In this document: one piece after another, positions 54,278 through 62,487 of the stretch
Layout: each line of letters begins with the position of its first letter
How positions within the stretch are numbered: the stretch's first letter is position 1
Source: Nitrosospira sp.
Lineage (GTDB): Bacteria; Pseudomonadota; Gammaproteobacteria; Burkholderiales; Nitrosomonadaceae
Length of the DNA: 64,000 nt
Direction of reading: 5' to 3'
Assembly: GCA_013821425.1 (NCBI GenBank)
Contig: JACDGV010000012.1
Coordinates: 1 to 64,000, forward strand
Notes under the pieces: model-generated
Seen by the model: only the letters and a program-made list of their open reading frames with translations
Told to the model about the DNA's origin: nothing
Database searches by the model: none
Position numbers and translations under genes: made by a program

Positions 54278-55051
54278 TTGTTCAAAATAATTCTAGCTTT
54301 ATTAGGCTATTACCTCTTCGGTATTTTAGGTGCGATCCTGGGTTATATCGCCGGAAGTATTATCGATCGTTATAGAGCTTACGGCGTCGGGGCAGTCAAT
54401 CCTTTGACCGGCGCTCATCGTCAAACCGTTTTCCTTGAAACCGTATTCATGCTGATGGGGAAGCTTGCCAAGGCAGACGGCCATATTTCCCAGAATGAGA
54501 TTACGCATGTTGAAGAGTTCATGCAAAAGCTAGGAATGTCCCCAACGCACCGGCAACTCGCAATTGTTCTATTCAAGCAAGGGACTGCGACGGATTTTGA
54601 TGCCGGGCCCAAGCTTAACGAATTCATGGCTGTGTGCGGACATACGAACAGCCTGAAGCAGATGCTGCTGGTTTACCTCGTTGTCATGGCATTGGCAGAC
54701 GGACATCTGGACGCGGCCGAAGAAAACGTATTAGAAGGAGTGGCGCTGCATCTCGGCTATGAGGAGCAGGCTTTCAAGCAGCTGCTCGAGATGATTTTAA
54801 ATCAATCGCACTTTGCAGGGGGTCAGGTAACGTCAGCCAGCGCTCTGGAAGATGCCTACAAGGCCTTGGGCGTGAGCAAGGAAAGCAGCGATCAGGAGAT
54901 CAAGCGCGCTTACCGCAAGCTGATAAGCCAGTATCACCCCGATAAACTGATGGGCCAGGGTGTTCCGGAAGATATGATCGCCATGGCCACGGCGCAAACC
55001 CAGGAAGTGCAAACTGCCTACGATTTGATTAAAAAGAGCCGCAATATGTAG
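54278..55051 (+). CDS. djlA: DjlA-like membrane-anchored J-domain co-chaperone
   Basis: A 257-residue protein. A hydrophobic N-terminal helix with Gly-rich LLGYYLFGILGAILGYIAG anchors it. A TerB-like helical domain follows (about residues 50-165, LAKADGHISQNE and LADGHLDAAE), and a C-terminal J domain (about 190-257) ends the protein with the DnaK-activating His220-Pro-Asp. The start is a TTG at 54278-54280 with AGGA seven bases upstream; no ATG gives the family N-terminus. It converges with the AttH-type gene. Confidence 0.93.
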   Translation: MFKIILALLGYYLFGILGAILGYIAGSIIDRYRAYGVGAVNPLTGAHRQTVFLETVFMLMGKLAKADGHISQNEITHVEEFMQKLGMSPTHRQLAIVLFKQGTATDFDAGPKLNEFMAVCGHTNSLKQMLLVYLVVMALADGHLDAAEENVLEGVALHLGYEEQAFKQLLEMILNQSHFAGGQVTSASALEDAYKALGVSKESSDQEIKRAYRKLISQYHPDKLMGQGVPEDMIAMATAQTQEVQTAYDLIKKSRNM

Positions 55052-55355
55052 AAAATAATAATGGAGCATCGAGTCCTGAACAGGCAAAAAGCGGGCATTG
55101 CTGTGAAATTATTCCCGCTTCACCCGGCCCCGTCGCAGGAAAAAAGCAGAGACTCGTTGTCAAAACCCCGCCAACAACCGGTGGGGTTGCGGCCCGTCCG
55201 GTTACTAAATATCGACTCATGTTCCCTCAATGTAACTCGCCAGAGATATAAAACTATTGTGTTAGTGGGAGAAATTATGTCTGCGAACCGTCTGCTGCCG
55301 AAGGTTCCCTAATATTTTCACTCATCTTCGCCTGAAGGTATTGCTCTCATGGTAC
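55052..55355. other. interval between djlA and the lipocalin-like gene
   Basis: About 300 bases between convergent genes. It holds the hairpin at 55164-55188 and an 11-codon ORF at 55277 that I do not regard as a gene. Nothing else is visible. Confidence 0.4.
55164..55188 (-). terminator. hairpin downstream of the AttH-type operon
   Basis: AACCCCGCC (55164-55172) pairs with GGTGGGGTT (55180-55188), nine pairs with one G-T, around a seven-base loop. On the minus strand the stem ends in GGGGTTTTG, a short T tract, so it may end the ABC-permease-lipocalin transcript. Confidence 0.4.
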
Positions 55356-56528
55356 TCAAAGCCTTAATGGTTTCACGTATCCCGTCATCTCAAAATATCC
55401 GCGGCCGGCGGGTTTGCCATCTCGGGTAACAGTTACCGCGCCTTCCCAATAGACTGCGCCGATTGAGTGCCGCGAGTCGAGTTCCTGGTCGTCCAGGAGC
55501 GGGGTAAGCACCCATACGGTCGAGCCGGTCTGAATCCGCATTGCCACGGGATATTCCGCGTCGGTACGCGGCGAGCGCCACATGCGCTGCGGTTCGAATT
55601 TCACCTGTTCCGGTGTAAATTGCGTGAAGCGGCCATGAGCATCGCGCAAGCCGGCATAAGCCCACACCTTGGTGCCATCCCTCCCGCGTATCTGAAACGC
55701 TACCAGCGCGGAGCCATCGTCGAGATTGATTCCTATCCAATCCCATCCATCGGCATCGGGGTCGAGAATTTCGGTCGACCACTCATGGTCGAGCCAGGCG
55801 ATGCCGCTGACAGCCGTCTCCTTGTTATTGCGAATCACGCTACCCGAAACCTTGAGCTGGGGCTGGCTATAGTAATAACTGGCCTGTTCCGGCCGTGGTC
55901 CCTTGCGTGAAAATCCGTCCTCGCCCTGCAACATAGGCTTTTGTGTAGGGGTCAGCGAGAAGCGTAACGTAAAGTCGTTCGCGTTGATGCTCGTCTGGTA
56001 ACGTCCGTCTTCCTCGCGCAACATACGCCAGCCGTCCAGCTTTACGTCGGTGTTGCCTTCTTTGGCATAGGCCAATCCCAAGCCCGAACGCGCGCTTTTC
56101 TGGTCATGCAGCAGTTTGCCGGCGGCCGGGTCAGTCAATGCCGCGTGCGCGATGATAAGCTGGCTGGGCGCAAATCGGCTCGGGTTATCCCTGTCGTGCT
56201 CCGTCGCTGAACGGAAAAAAGTGATTTGGAAGCCAAGAGGCTTGTTATCAGGGGTCTCCAGCCAGCCCGTCACGTACCACCACTCCGTGCGGAAATCCGG
56301 ATGGGCGCCGAAGTCGCGGGGGAAGGTAATCGGTTTGCCTTTTATCACCTGGGAAAACTGGGGAGGGGCGGCAAGAACGCAAGTGGCGACAAAACAGATT
56401 GCGAGGAAACCGGATGAAGAAATTGCAATTCGTTTGAATGCGGCGATGCGGAGTCGAGCGAGAGAACAGGAGGTGTGCGCAGTGTGCGCATGCGAAGTGT
56501 GCGTACGATCGCGTGTGAAAAGTTGCAT
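55356..56528 (-). CDS. exported lipocalin-like carotenoid-hydratase-family (AttH-type) protein
   Basis: A 390-residue protein of the AttH/CrtC lipocalin-like family. I start at the ATG at 56526-56528, which overlaps the permease stop (TAATG). A hydrophobic segment near residues 38-55 (FLAICFVATCVLAAPP) looks like a signal peptide with a long basic, His/Thr-rich lead. The mature part has PRDFGAHPDFRTEWWYVTGWL and LDHEWSTEILDPDADGWDWIG (key: TEWWYVTG, DHEW). In other bacteria such proteins follow AttE/AttF/AttG-like ABC genes, as here. Its ligand is unknown. Confidence 0.88.
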   Translation of the reverse strand: MQLFTRDRTHTSHAHTAHTSCSLARLRIAAFKRIAISSSGFLAICFVATCVLAAPPQFSQVIKGKPITFPRDFGAHPDFRTEWWYVTGWLETPDNKPLGFQITFFRSATEHDRDNPSRFAPSQLIIAHAALTDPAAGKLLHDQKSARSGLGLAYAKEGNTDVKLDGWRMLREEDGRYQTSINANDFTLRFSLTPTQKPMLQGEDGFSRKGPRPEQASYYYSQPQLKVSGSVIRNNKETAVSGIAWLDHEWSTEILDPDADGWDWIGINLDDGSALVAFQIRGRDGTKVWAYAGLRDAHGRFTQFTPEQVKFEPQRMWRSPRTDAEYPVAMRIQTGSTVWVLTPLLDDQELDSRHSIGAVYWEGAVTVTRDGKPAGRGYFEMTGYVKPLRL

Positions 56529-59095
56529 TACCAGTCCTCCCGTACCGAGCGGATAACATCGCTCGAAACGGTGTGCCGTCCCGAAGCCAGCGCAGTCAAT
56601 GCGGCAGATAACAGTAATGCCGCGGCCACGGAGAGCAAGGCGCTCCATGGCAGGCTCAAGCGCATCGTCCAATGGAATGATTGCGGGTTCACCACGAAGA
56701 CGAGAATGAGGCTGATGCACCAGCCCAGCGCGAATCCCAGCACAATGCCGAGTGTCGTCAAAAGCCCGCCTTCCGCGGCCAGCATACCGAGGATCTGGCG
56801 GCGAGTCACGCCGATATGGCGCAACATGCCGAACTCCTTGCCCCGCGCCAGAGCCTGCGCGGAAAAGCTTGCCGCCACGCCGAGCAGTCCGATGATGATG
56901 GCCACCCCTTCCAGTAGGTAGGTTACCGCAAAACTGCGGTCAAAAATACTCAGGCTTAACGCGCGTATCTGCGCGGGCTCGGAAAATTCCAGTGCTTCAC
57001 CGAAAGGCAGGCGTTTCAACGATGCAATTGCTTCCTCAGGTGTTACGCCGGCTTCCAGCCAAAGCGCCGCATCGTTTACTTTCTGATCCCCCGATAGCGC
57101 TTGATAGTCCGCCAACCGCATCTGAATCGCGCCAAACTGGCGTCCGTAGTCGCGCCATACACCCGCCACAACGAAATCAGGCGGAGGAATCGCTACGGGT
57201 AATGTTACGCGTCGACCTGGCGTATAAGCATACAGATCAACCATTGCTTCGGATACCCAGATTGGCGTTGCGTCCTCTCGGAGCAAGTCAGCGTCGATTG
57301 CGTCTCCCGTCATCGGCAAGGTATTGCCGGGATCGGCCATATCTATGGGACGGGCAATCAACGCAACATTGGGTCGGCTTGGGTCCAGCACCAGTTGCGA
57401 CGAGCGGAAGAAATCGGCGCGCGCTATGCCGGGTGTGGCGGCAAGTGCTTTTGTCTCATCCGGCCTGAGGCCGCGCGTATCTCCGCTTGCCGCCGTCCGT
57501 ACATATAAATCGGCGGGAAGGATGTGTTTCAGCCACTCATCAACTGATACGCGAAAACTCGCGACCATGATTGCCATCGCCACCACCAGGGTAAAACTTG
57601 CCAGTACTCCGCCCAGCGCTACTGATGCCTGGTTGGGGGCATTAGCCAGCCGGGCCAGCGCAAGTGTCGGCATGGCGCCATGTCCGCGCCGGGTTACTGC
57701 GTCAAGTATCGCGCTGAATACCAACGCAGAGAGGCGCGGCATGAGCGCGATGCCACCAATCAATAGCAGCGCCACCGCGAGATAACCAAAAACCGGCAAA
57801 TCAAAAACCGGAGGCAATTGCGAGAGCATGCCACCGGCGCCCAGACACACCACGGCGGGCCAAGGCGTAGCCAATTTCGAAAATGCGGCATCTTCGCTGC
57901 CGGATTTCAGCGCTGGGGCGGGGGTAGCTGACGCCGCTTCCAGAGCGGGTGCGGCGCTGCCCAGCAAGGTAATGCCCAGTCCGAGAATGAAAAAGACAAT
58001 GGTGGTCGATGGGTCGAAATGTACACTTGGCCGCACCCCTGGAAAAAACCCGCCTCCGAGGTCCCCGCCAAAATAATACAGGGCGGTAGCGGCGATGAGA
58101 TAGCCAAGGACAAGCCCGGCCAGCGAGCCGATGGAGCCGAGGGCCGCTCCCTCGAATAGAATTTGTTTCAGCAGCTGCCTGCGCGTTAGCCCGAGCACAC
58201 GCAACAGCGCGAATTGGTGACGCCGCCGGACGACGGATAGCGCCTGAGTCGAGAACACCAGAAATGCGCCGGTAAACAGCGCAACCATGGCGAGCATGTT
58301 CAGGTTGACCCGGTAGGCGCGCGACATATTGGCGATGCGTGCTTCCTGGTCTGCCGTGTCGGTGACCAGGTATTGTCCGCGCAACTCCAGCTCTTGTCCC
58401 AGCGCCGCTGTGAAGACCGCCCGGTCGATGCCGGGCACCAGTTTCAGTTCGATGCGCGACAACTGACCGAGATGGTGGAAGTGCCATTGCGCCGCGCCGA
58501 TATCCATGATTCCAATACGTTGGCCCGCACGCGCCCGCCTCAAACCCCCTGCAATCCGCAGCGTGATCGTTTGGGTGCCGACACGCAGTTGCAGGGGATC
58601 GCCCTGCTTTACCCCCAGCCATTCCATCGCGGCGGGCGAGAGGAAAATCGCATCGTCCGCGAGGATATCGAGTAACTTGTCTTCAGCCGGAATACCGATG
58701 AGGTCCGGTGCCATGTCCGAAGCGCGAAAAATGTCCAGTCCGAGAATTTTCAAAGTGCTGTTTTTTCGTTCCCCCGAATTGCCGGGGAGAGCGACATCGA
58801 GTTCCAGCACAGGGTTGGCGAGTTCCACATTAGTGTGCTGCGCCAGCATGGGATAGAGCGACTCGTCGAAGGTAGGCTGCGGACCGCGTACTTGCAGATC
58901 GGCCTGGCCGGAAAGACTTCTGGCGGCCGCAGAAAATTCGTTAAAGGCTGCGGTATTGATCAGATGGATCGCAAAGCCGAGCGCCACCCCGAGCGCGATC
59001 GCAACGATAGCGGTTCCAGCCTGTATCCTGTGGGCGCGCCATTCTCCCAAAAACAGCCATCGCGACAGCGTGCCGCCATGGGTCCGCGTTGTCAT
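56528..59095 (-). CDS. FtsX-family ABC transporter permease
   Basis: An 855-residue permease with two FtsX-type membrane halves, about ten helices in all. The N-terminal helix (residues 23-45) is followed by a periplasmic domain and helices around 270-390. The central block 420-520 has further helices. A second large periplasmic domain lies around 530-730, and the last helices are near 735-845. It overlaps the ATPase gene by 4 bases and the lipocalin gene by one, so the three form an operon. The family moves lipids, lipoproteins or peptides out of the inner membrane; I do not know the substrate. Confidence 0.92.
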   Translation of the reverse strand: MTTRTHGGTLSRWLFLGEWRAHRIQAGTAIVAIALGVALGFAIHLINTAAFNEFSAAARSLSGQADLQVRGPQPTFDESLYPMLAQHTNVELANPVLELDVALPGNSGERKNSTLKILGLDIFRASDMAPDLIGIPAEDKLLDILADDAIFLSPAAMEWLGVKQGDPLQLRVGTQTITLRIAGGLRRARAGQRIGIMDIGAAQWHFHHLGQLSRIELKLVPGIDRAVFTAALGQELELRGQYLVTDTADQEARIANMSRAYRVNLNMLAMVALFTGAFLVFSTQALSVVRRRHQFALLRVLGLTRRQLLKQILFEGAALGSIGSLAGLVLGYLIAATALYYFGGDLGGGFFPGVRPSVHFDPSTTIVFFILGLGITLLGSAAPALEAASATPAPALKSGSEDAAFSKLATPWPAVVCLGAGGMLSQLPPVFDLPVFGYLAVALLLIGGIALMPRLSALVFSAILDAVTRRGHGAMPTLALARLANAPNQASVALGGVLASFTLVVAMAIMVASFRVSVDEWLKHILPADLYVRTAASGDTRGLRPDETKALAATPGIARADFFRSSQLVLDPSRPNVALIARPIDMADPGNTLPMTGDAIDADLLREDATPIWVSEAMVDLYAYTPGRRVTLPVAIPPPDFVVAGVWRDYGRQFGAIQMRLADYQALSGDQKVNDAALWLEAGVTPEEAIASLKRLPFGEALEFSEPAQIRALSLSIFDRSFAVTYLLEGVAIIIGLLGVAASFSAQALARGKEFGMLRHIGVTRRQILGMLAAEGGLLTTLGIVLGFALGWCISLILVFVVNPQSFHWTMRLSLPWSALLSVAAALLLSAALTALASGRHTVSSDVIRSVREDW

Positions 59096-59787
59096 CCGCT
59101 CTGATGTAGTGCTGCTGAATTCACCGCACCCAGCGGATGCAACCCATCTTTTGTCAGAACCAGAATCCGATCTGCCGTTGCGGCAGCCATGCGGGAATGA
59201 GTGACGAGGATGCCAGAGGCACCATTCACCTTAATTTCGGTCCTCATGAGCATGAGGATGTCGCGGGCGGTGTCGGGGTCGAGGTTGCCGGTCGGTTCAT
59301 CGGCCAGAATGAGTTTGGGGTGATGGATCAACGCCCGGCCAATGGCAACACGCTGTAGTTCGCCGCCGGATAACTGGCGCGGGAAATGTGCACCTCTGCC
59401 ATTTAGGCCAACAGCATCCAGCATTTTCTCAGCAGCTTCTATCGCGCCTTCAACCTGAACCCCATTGAGCAGCAGGGGCAGGGAGACGTTTTGCCTTAGC
59501 GTCAGATGCGGGAGGATATGAAAAGCCTGAAACACGAAGCCAAGTTCCTTGCGCCGCCGCCGCGTGGCTGCGTCGTCATCCAGCGATGACATGACTACGC
59601 CATTAATCAGTATTTCGCCCGTATCCGGGGCATCCAGGCCGGCAATCAGATTCAATAGCGTGGATTTCCCCACACCTGATTCGCCCATTACGGCCACATA
59701 CTCGCCGGCCTCCAGCGTGTAGGATAAATCAGCCAGCACCCGCCGCCCGTTCGAGTACGCTTTGCCGATATTTCTCAGTTCCAGCAC
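59092..59787 (-). CDS. ABC transporter ATP-binding protein (LolD/MacB type)
   Basis: A 231-residue ATPase of the o228/LolD class that pairs with FtsX permeases. Walker A is VMGESGVGKSTLLNL, the Q loop LGFVFQAFHILPHLT, the signature PRQLSGGELQRVAIGRAL and Walker B LILADEPTGNLDPDTA. It opens the three-gene operon and overlaps the permease by 4 bases. With the permease and the AttH-type protein it probably builds an envelope export or extraction machine. Confidence 0.94.
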   Translation of the reverse strand: MLELRNIGKAYSNGRRVLADLSYTLEAGEYVAVMGESGVGKSTLLNLIAGLDAPDTGEILINGVVMSSLDDDAATRRRRKELGFVFQAFHILPHLTLRQNVSLPLLLNGVQVEGAIEAAEKMLDAVGLNGRGAHFPRQLSGGELQRVAIGRALIHHPKLILADEPTGNLDPDTARDILMLMRTEIKVNGASGILVTHSRMAAATADRILVLTKDGLHPLGAVNSAALHQSG

Positions 59788-60077
59788 AGTTGCTTTTCTG
59801 TGGATCTCCGCATCGCGAAGGATGAGGCTTGTTTTCCAAAGATGGCTTCACACGGCGAGTGGAGTAGGGGATAAATGGAAATAGTCCGGCTCCACGTGGA
59901 AATAATCATGAGAAAAAACTATTATTGTAACTGTTGCGCGCCGTATCAGGCACTTCCCCGATTTTCCGGCTGGCGGGGCCATACGGGCTGGGATTTGACG
60001 CGGCGCGGAAAACCGCACCAGGCAAGCACCCGGTGTCATTCCGAAATGTCATGAGAGGAACAGGAAAAGGTCAGACA

Positions 60078-60305
60078 ATGCGCCATCTAAACGCGATTAG
60101 GTCCTCCATTAAAGATAGAAATGCCAGATTAGTCGCACTTGTCGTTGCCTTGGTAGTGGGCTCATGCCTGAATGTGATAAATCAGGGGATACCGTTATTC
60201 TTGGGAGAGCCGATGACGTTCGGCCGCTGGATTTCGGCCATTATTACTCCAGTGGTTCCCTTTTTCGTCAGTTGTCACGGCCAGGGAATGAGGAGAAACG
60301 GATAA
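60078..60305 (+). CDS. nrtS: NrtS-like nitrate/nitrite transporter
   Basis: A 75-residue membrane protein with two helices. VALVVALVVGSCLNVINQG and the second helix ending PVVPFFVSCHG match the NrtS pattern (VVG..LN.INQG and VP..VS). Such proteins are small nitrate/nitrite carriers that may act as oligomers. I start at the ATG at 60078 behind GGAAAAGG; a longer frame from 59934 adds unrelated sequence. It stands alone, divergent from the ABC operon. For a nitrite-producing organism, a nitrite carrier would make sense, but that link is inference. Confidence 0.7.
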   Translation: MRHLNAIRSSIKDRNARLVALVVALVVGSCLNVINQGIPLFLGEPMTFGRWISAIITPVVPFFVSCHGQGMRRNG

Positions 60306-60356
60306 CGAACAAACACGAGCCGATCCGGCGGCTGGAGGCGCTGGAGCGCTGCCGCG

Positions 60357-60857
60357 TCACTCGTAACGCAAAAACTCTTCCGCCGGAGAGTCCGCTCCAT
60401 ACCGCCTGATCAGTCCTTCTATCTCGGAGAGCAAGGTATCGTCTTCGTCATCCTCCAGCACGCCCTCGCCGATCAGCCTTGCAGGCAGACCGGAGATAAT
60501 CGCTTCCCTCGCCGTCTCAAGGGTAGGTGGGTTTTCCCGATTCTCGTCATTCACCACCGCTTCAATCACGCGCGAAAGAGGTTCGCTGGCGTTACTGCGT
60601 GCAAAGTCGATAGCCAGCGCGGTTTCGCCATATTCTTCGATCAACGCATCCAGTTCGTCCAGCAACGAAGCATCGATATCGAAATGATGTAGCCGTTCAG
60701 TCTCGTTCCATGTGGGAGGTACCAGGTCGCCCGCAAAGGCGCGAATAGTGGCTAACGTGGGGGGTTCCTCGGCATCGGCATCGTTGACCCGGCTTTCGAT
60801 AAGCGCCGAAAGATTGGGGCTGACCCGAATGGCAACATCAATGGGATTGCGGATCAT
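60357..60857 (-). CDS. acidic protein with an internal duplication, unknown function
   Basis: A 166-residue, strongly acidic, soluble protein. Residues about 16-87 and 94-164 are two copies of one module: N..ALIESRVNDADAEEPPTL against SRVIEAVVNDENRENPPTL, and LLDELDALIEEYGETALAIDF against LLSEIEGLIRRYGADSPAEEF. Each module predicts helices around a PPTL turn. No signal peptide, no catalytic motif and no domain I recognise. It converges with nrtS. The duplication suggests a scaffold or binding protein, but nothing shows its partner. Confidence 0.7.
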   Translation of the reverse strand: MIRNPIDVAIRVSPNLSALIESRVNDADAEEPPTLATIRAFAGDLVPPTWNETERLHHFDIDASLLDELDALIEEYGETALAIDFARSNASEPLSRVIEAVVNDENRENPPTLETAREAIISGLPARLIGEGVLEDDEDDTLLSEIEGLIRRYGADSPAEEFLRYE

Positions 60858-61108
60858 GGTTGTACGCTCGCTATTTATGTCTTCTTGAGCGCCGCCAGCA
60901 TCATAGTCCTGCCAGCCAGCGGCGAGGGAAGCGGCTGCGTGAGTCGGGATGACATGTACTTCAGTTTAGGGCCCGCCGCAAAAAAGTCAACATTGGCCAC
61001 ATTCCGCCGGTAGCTTGCGGCGGCTTTTCCAGGCAGTCGTGCTTACTCCGGCAACATCGGCTTGGTGAAGAGTCAAAAACAACGCAGGGAGGGCAGCTGG
61101 CGGCTCGA

Positions 61109-61747
61109 TCAGTGCGCATGGCCACTAGCGGCGAGAACGGCGATAACCTCTTCGTCTGTCACTTGCGGGAAATCCATATAAAACTGCGCGACTGCCCCGA
61201 AATTAAGGGGAGCCGAAAGACATACTACACGATCGGCGTTTTTGCGCACTTTCTCCAGCGTGTCGGGCGGCGCCACGGGTACTGCACACACCAGTTCCGC
61301 AGGTTGATTTGCTCTGAGCGCATGCAGTGCTGCAATCATGGTTGAACCAGTAGCCAGGCCATCGTCGATTACGATGACGACGCGCCCGGCAGGAGCAATG
61401 GGTTCTCGCACGGGTGTGTACTGGGTTCGGCGCTGCCGTATTGTCTCCAGTTGCGTCGAAACTTCCATCCTGATGTATTCTTCGCTCGCACCCGCTTGGG
61501 TAGCATAATCCGCAACGTAAACCCATCCACTCTCGTCAACTGAACCGATGGCGAATTCCGGATTTCCGGGGGCGCGCAATTTACGTACAAGCACCACGTC
61601 CAATTCACCGTTCAACTCGTCCGCAATCATTTTTGCCATTGGTACTGCGCCTCTCGGGATGGCCAGTACCAGTGGATGTTTTCCGCGGTATTCCGAAAGA
61701 GCCGCGGCAAGATCTCGGGCGGCCGCCGCCCGGTCTGCGAAAATCAT
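61109..61747 (-). CDS. phosphoribosyltransferase family protein
   Basis: A 212-residue PRTase-fold protein starting at the ATG at 61745-61747 after AGAGGAGTTGTT. The PRPP-binding loop is VVIVIDDGLATGSTMIAAL. The N-terminus has VLAIPRGAVPMAKMIADEL and VVLVRKLRAPGNPEFAIGSV, as in the family often annotated as a phosphoribosyltransferase near dienelactone-hydrolase-like proteins. Its base substrate is not known. It is divergent from archease. Confidence 0.88.
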   Translation of the reverse strand: MIFADRAAAARDLAAALSEYRGKHPLVLAIPRGAVPMAKMIADELNGELDVVLVRKLRAPGNPEFAIGSVDESGWVYVADYATQAGASEEYIRMEVSTQLETIRQRRTQYTPVREPIAPAGRVVIVIDDGLATGSTMIAALHALRANQPAELVCAVPVAPPDTLEKVRKNADRVVCLSAPLNFGAVAQFYMDFPQVTDEEVIAVLAASGHAH

Positions 61748-62069
61748 AACAACTCCTCTGCGCGGATATTTGCACTCGAGCACTCATCCTGCGTAAATGG
61801 AAAAGGGTGAACTGTTTCAAGTATAGGCGGCCGGGATATGTTTTTTTCAATTTTCTTATCACGTCCTTTGCAACAGGGGCAACGGGCTCGCGGAAGACTT
61901 GTTCAGGACTTCCTTAGTTATATATCCTGTGGCTTATCACAATGGGACCGACTCAGGTCGGGCTTGCGCTGGCTTGAGAGCCGGCTAACGGGCGTTCCCA
62001 AAGCTACTATAATTATATGATCTTGGCCGAAGATGATTACGGCGGATACGGTAGACTAGCGGAACTAAT
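61748..62069. promoter_or_regulatory. divergent region of the PRTase and archease genes
   Basis: About 320 bases without a gene. It holds repeat copy 2 (61896-61917), a CCGAC-TCAG-GTCGG hairpin near 61948, and a perfect TATAAT at 62008-62013 with a poor -35, 57 bases before archease. No -24/-12 sigma-54 site of the RtcR type is seen. Confidence 0.4.
61896..61917 (+). repeat. dispersed 22-base repeat, copy 2
   Basis: GACTTGTTCAGGACTTCCTT plus AG differs from 47035-47056 at two positions. It lies in a non-coding region like copy 1. Confidence 0.45.
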
Positions 62070-62486
62070 ATGCGCACCCAGTCCAGCGGATATTTCGAGC
62101 ACGACGCCGATGTGGGTATCATCGGACGCGGCGGTACTGTCGAGCAGGCATTTGAGGCAGCAGCGGAAGCGATGTTTGGCATCGTTACCGATCTGGATAC
62201 GGTCCGGCCGTCAATAGCGGTAACGATTGAGTTCGAAGAAACCGATCCCGAGTTTGCTCTTATCTCCTGGTTGAATTTATTGCTGGGGAGGGGACGTGAG
62301 TTAGGCGTGGTTTTCAGCCGTTTCCATTTACGGCGCGACGGCGACAGATGGCGTGCCGAAGTGTCGGGAGAAAAGTGGCGTGCCGGTCTCGAACGTGGAG
62401 TCGAAGTTAAAGGTGCAACCCTGACCATGCTTTCGGTGAAGCAGACCGGGCCAATATGGGAAGCACGCTGCATTGTGGACGTGTGA
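62070..62486 (+). CDS. archease, RtcB-activating protein
   Basis: A 138-residue archease. It begins MRTQSSGYFEHDADVGIIG, with the metal-binding His-Asp-Ala-Asp (EHDADVGI), and includes AFEAAAEAMFGIV, a LISWLNLLLG block and an Asp-containing C-terminus (ARCIVDV). Archease speeds RtcB turnover by helping GTP attach to it. A GGA lies 8 bases upstream of the ATG. The gene ends two bases before the rtcB start, fitting a shared role. Confidence 0.93.
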   Translation: MRTQSSGYFEHDADVGIIGRGGTVEQAFEAAAEAMFGIVTDLDTVRPSIAVTIEFEETDPEFALISWLNLLLGRGRELGVVFSRFHLRRDGDRWRAEVSGEKWRAGLERGVEVKGATLTMLSVKQTGPIWEARCIVDV

Positions 62487-62487
62487 A

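Noticed and set aside
59908-60054. 48-codon ORF starting MRKNYYCNCC before nrtS
   Set aside because: No ribosome binding site, no family, and the sequence after the Cys cluster has weak coding character.
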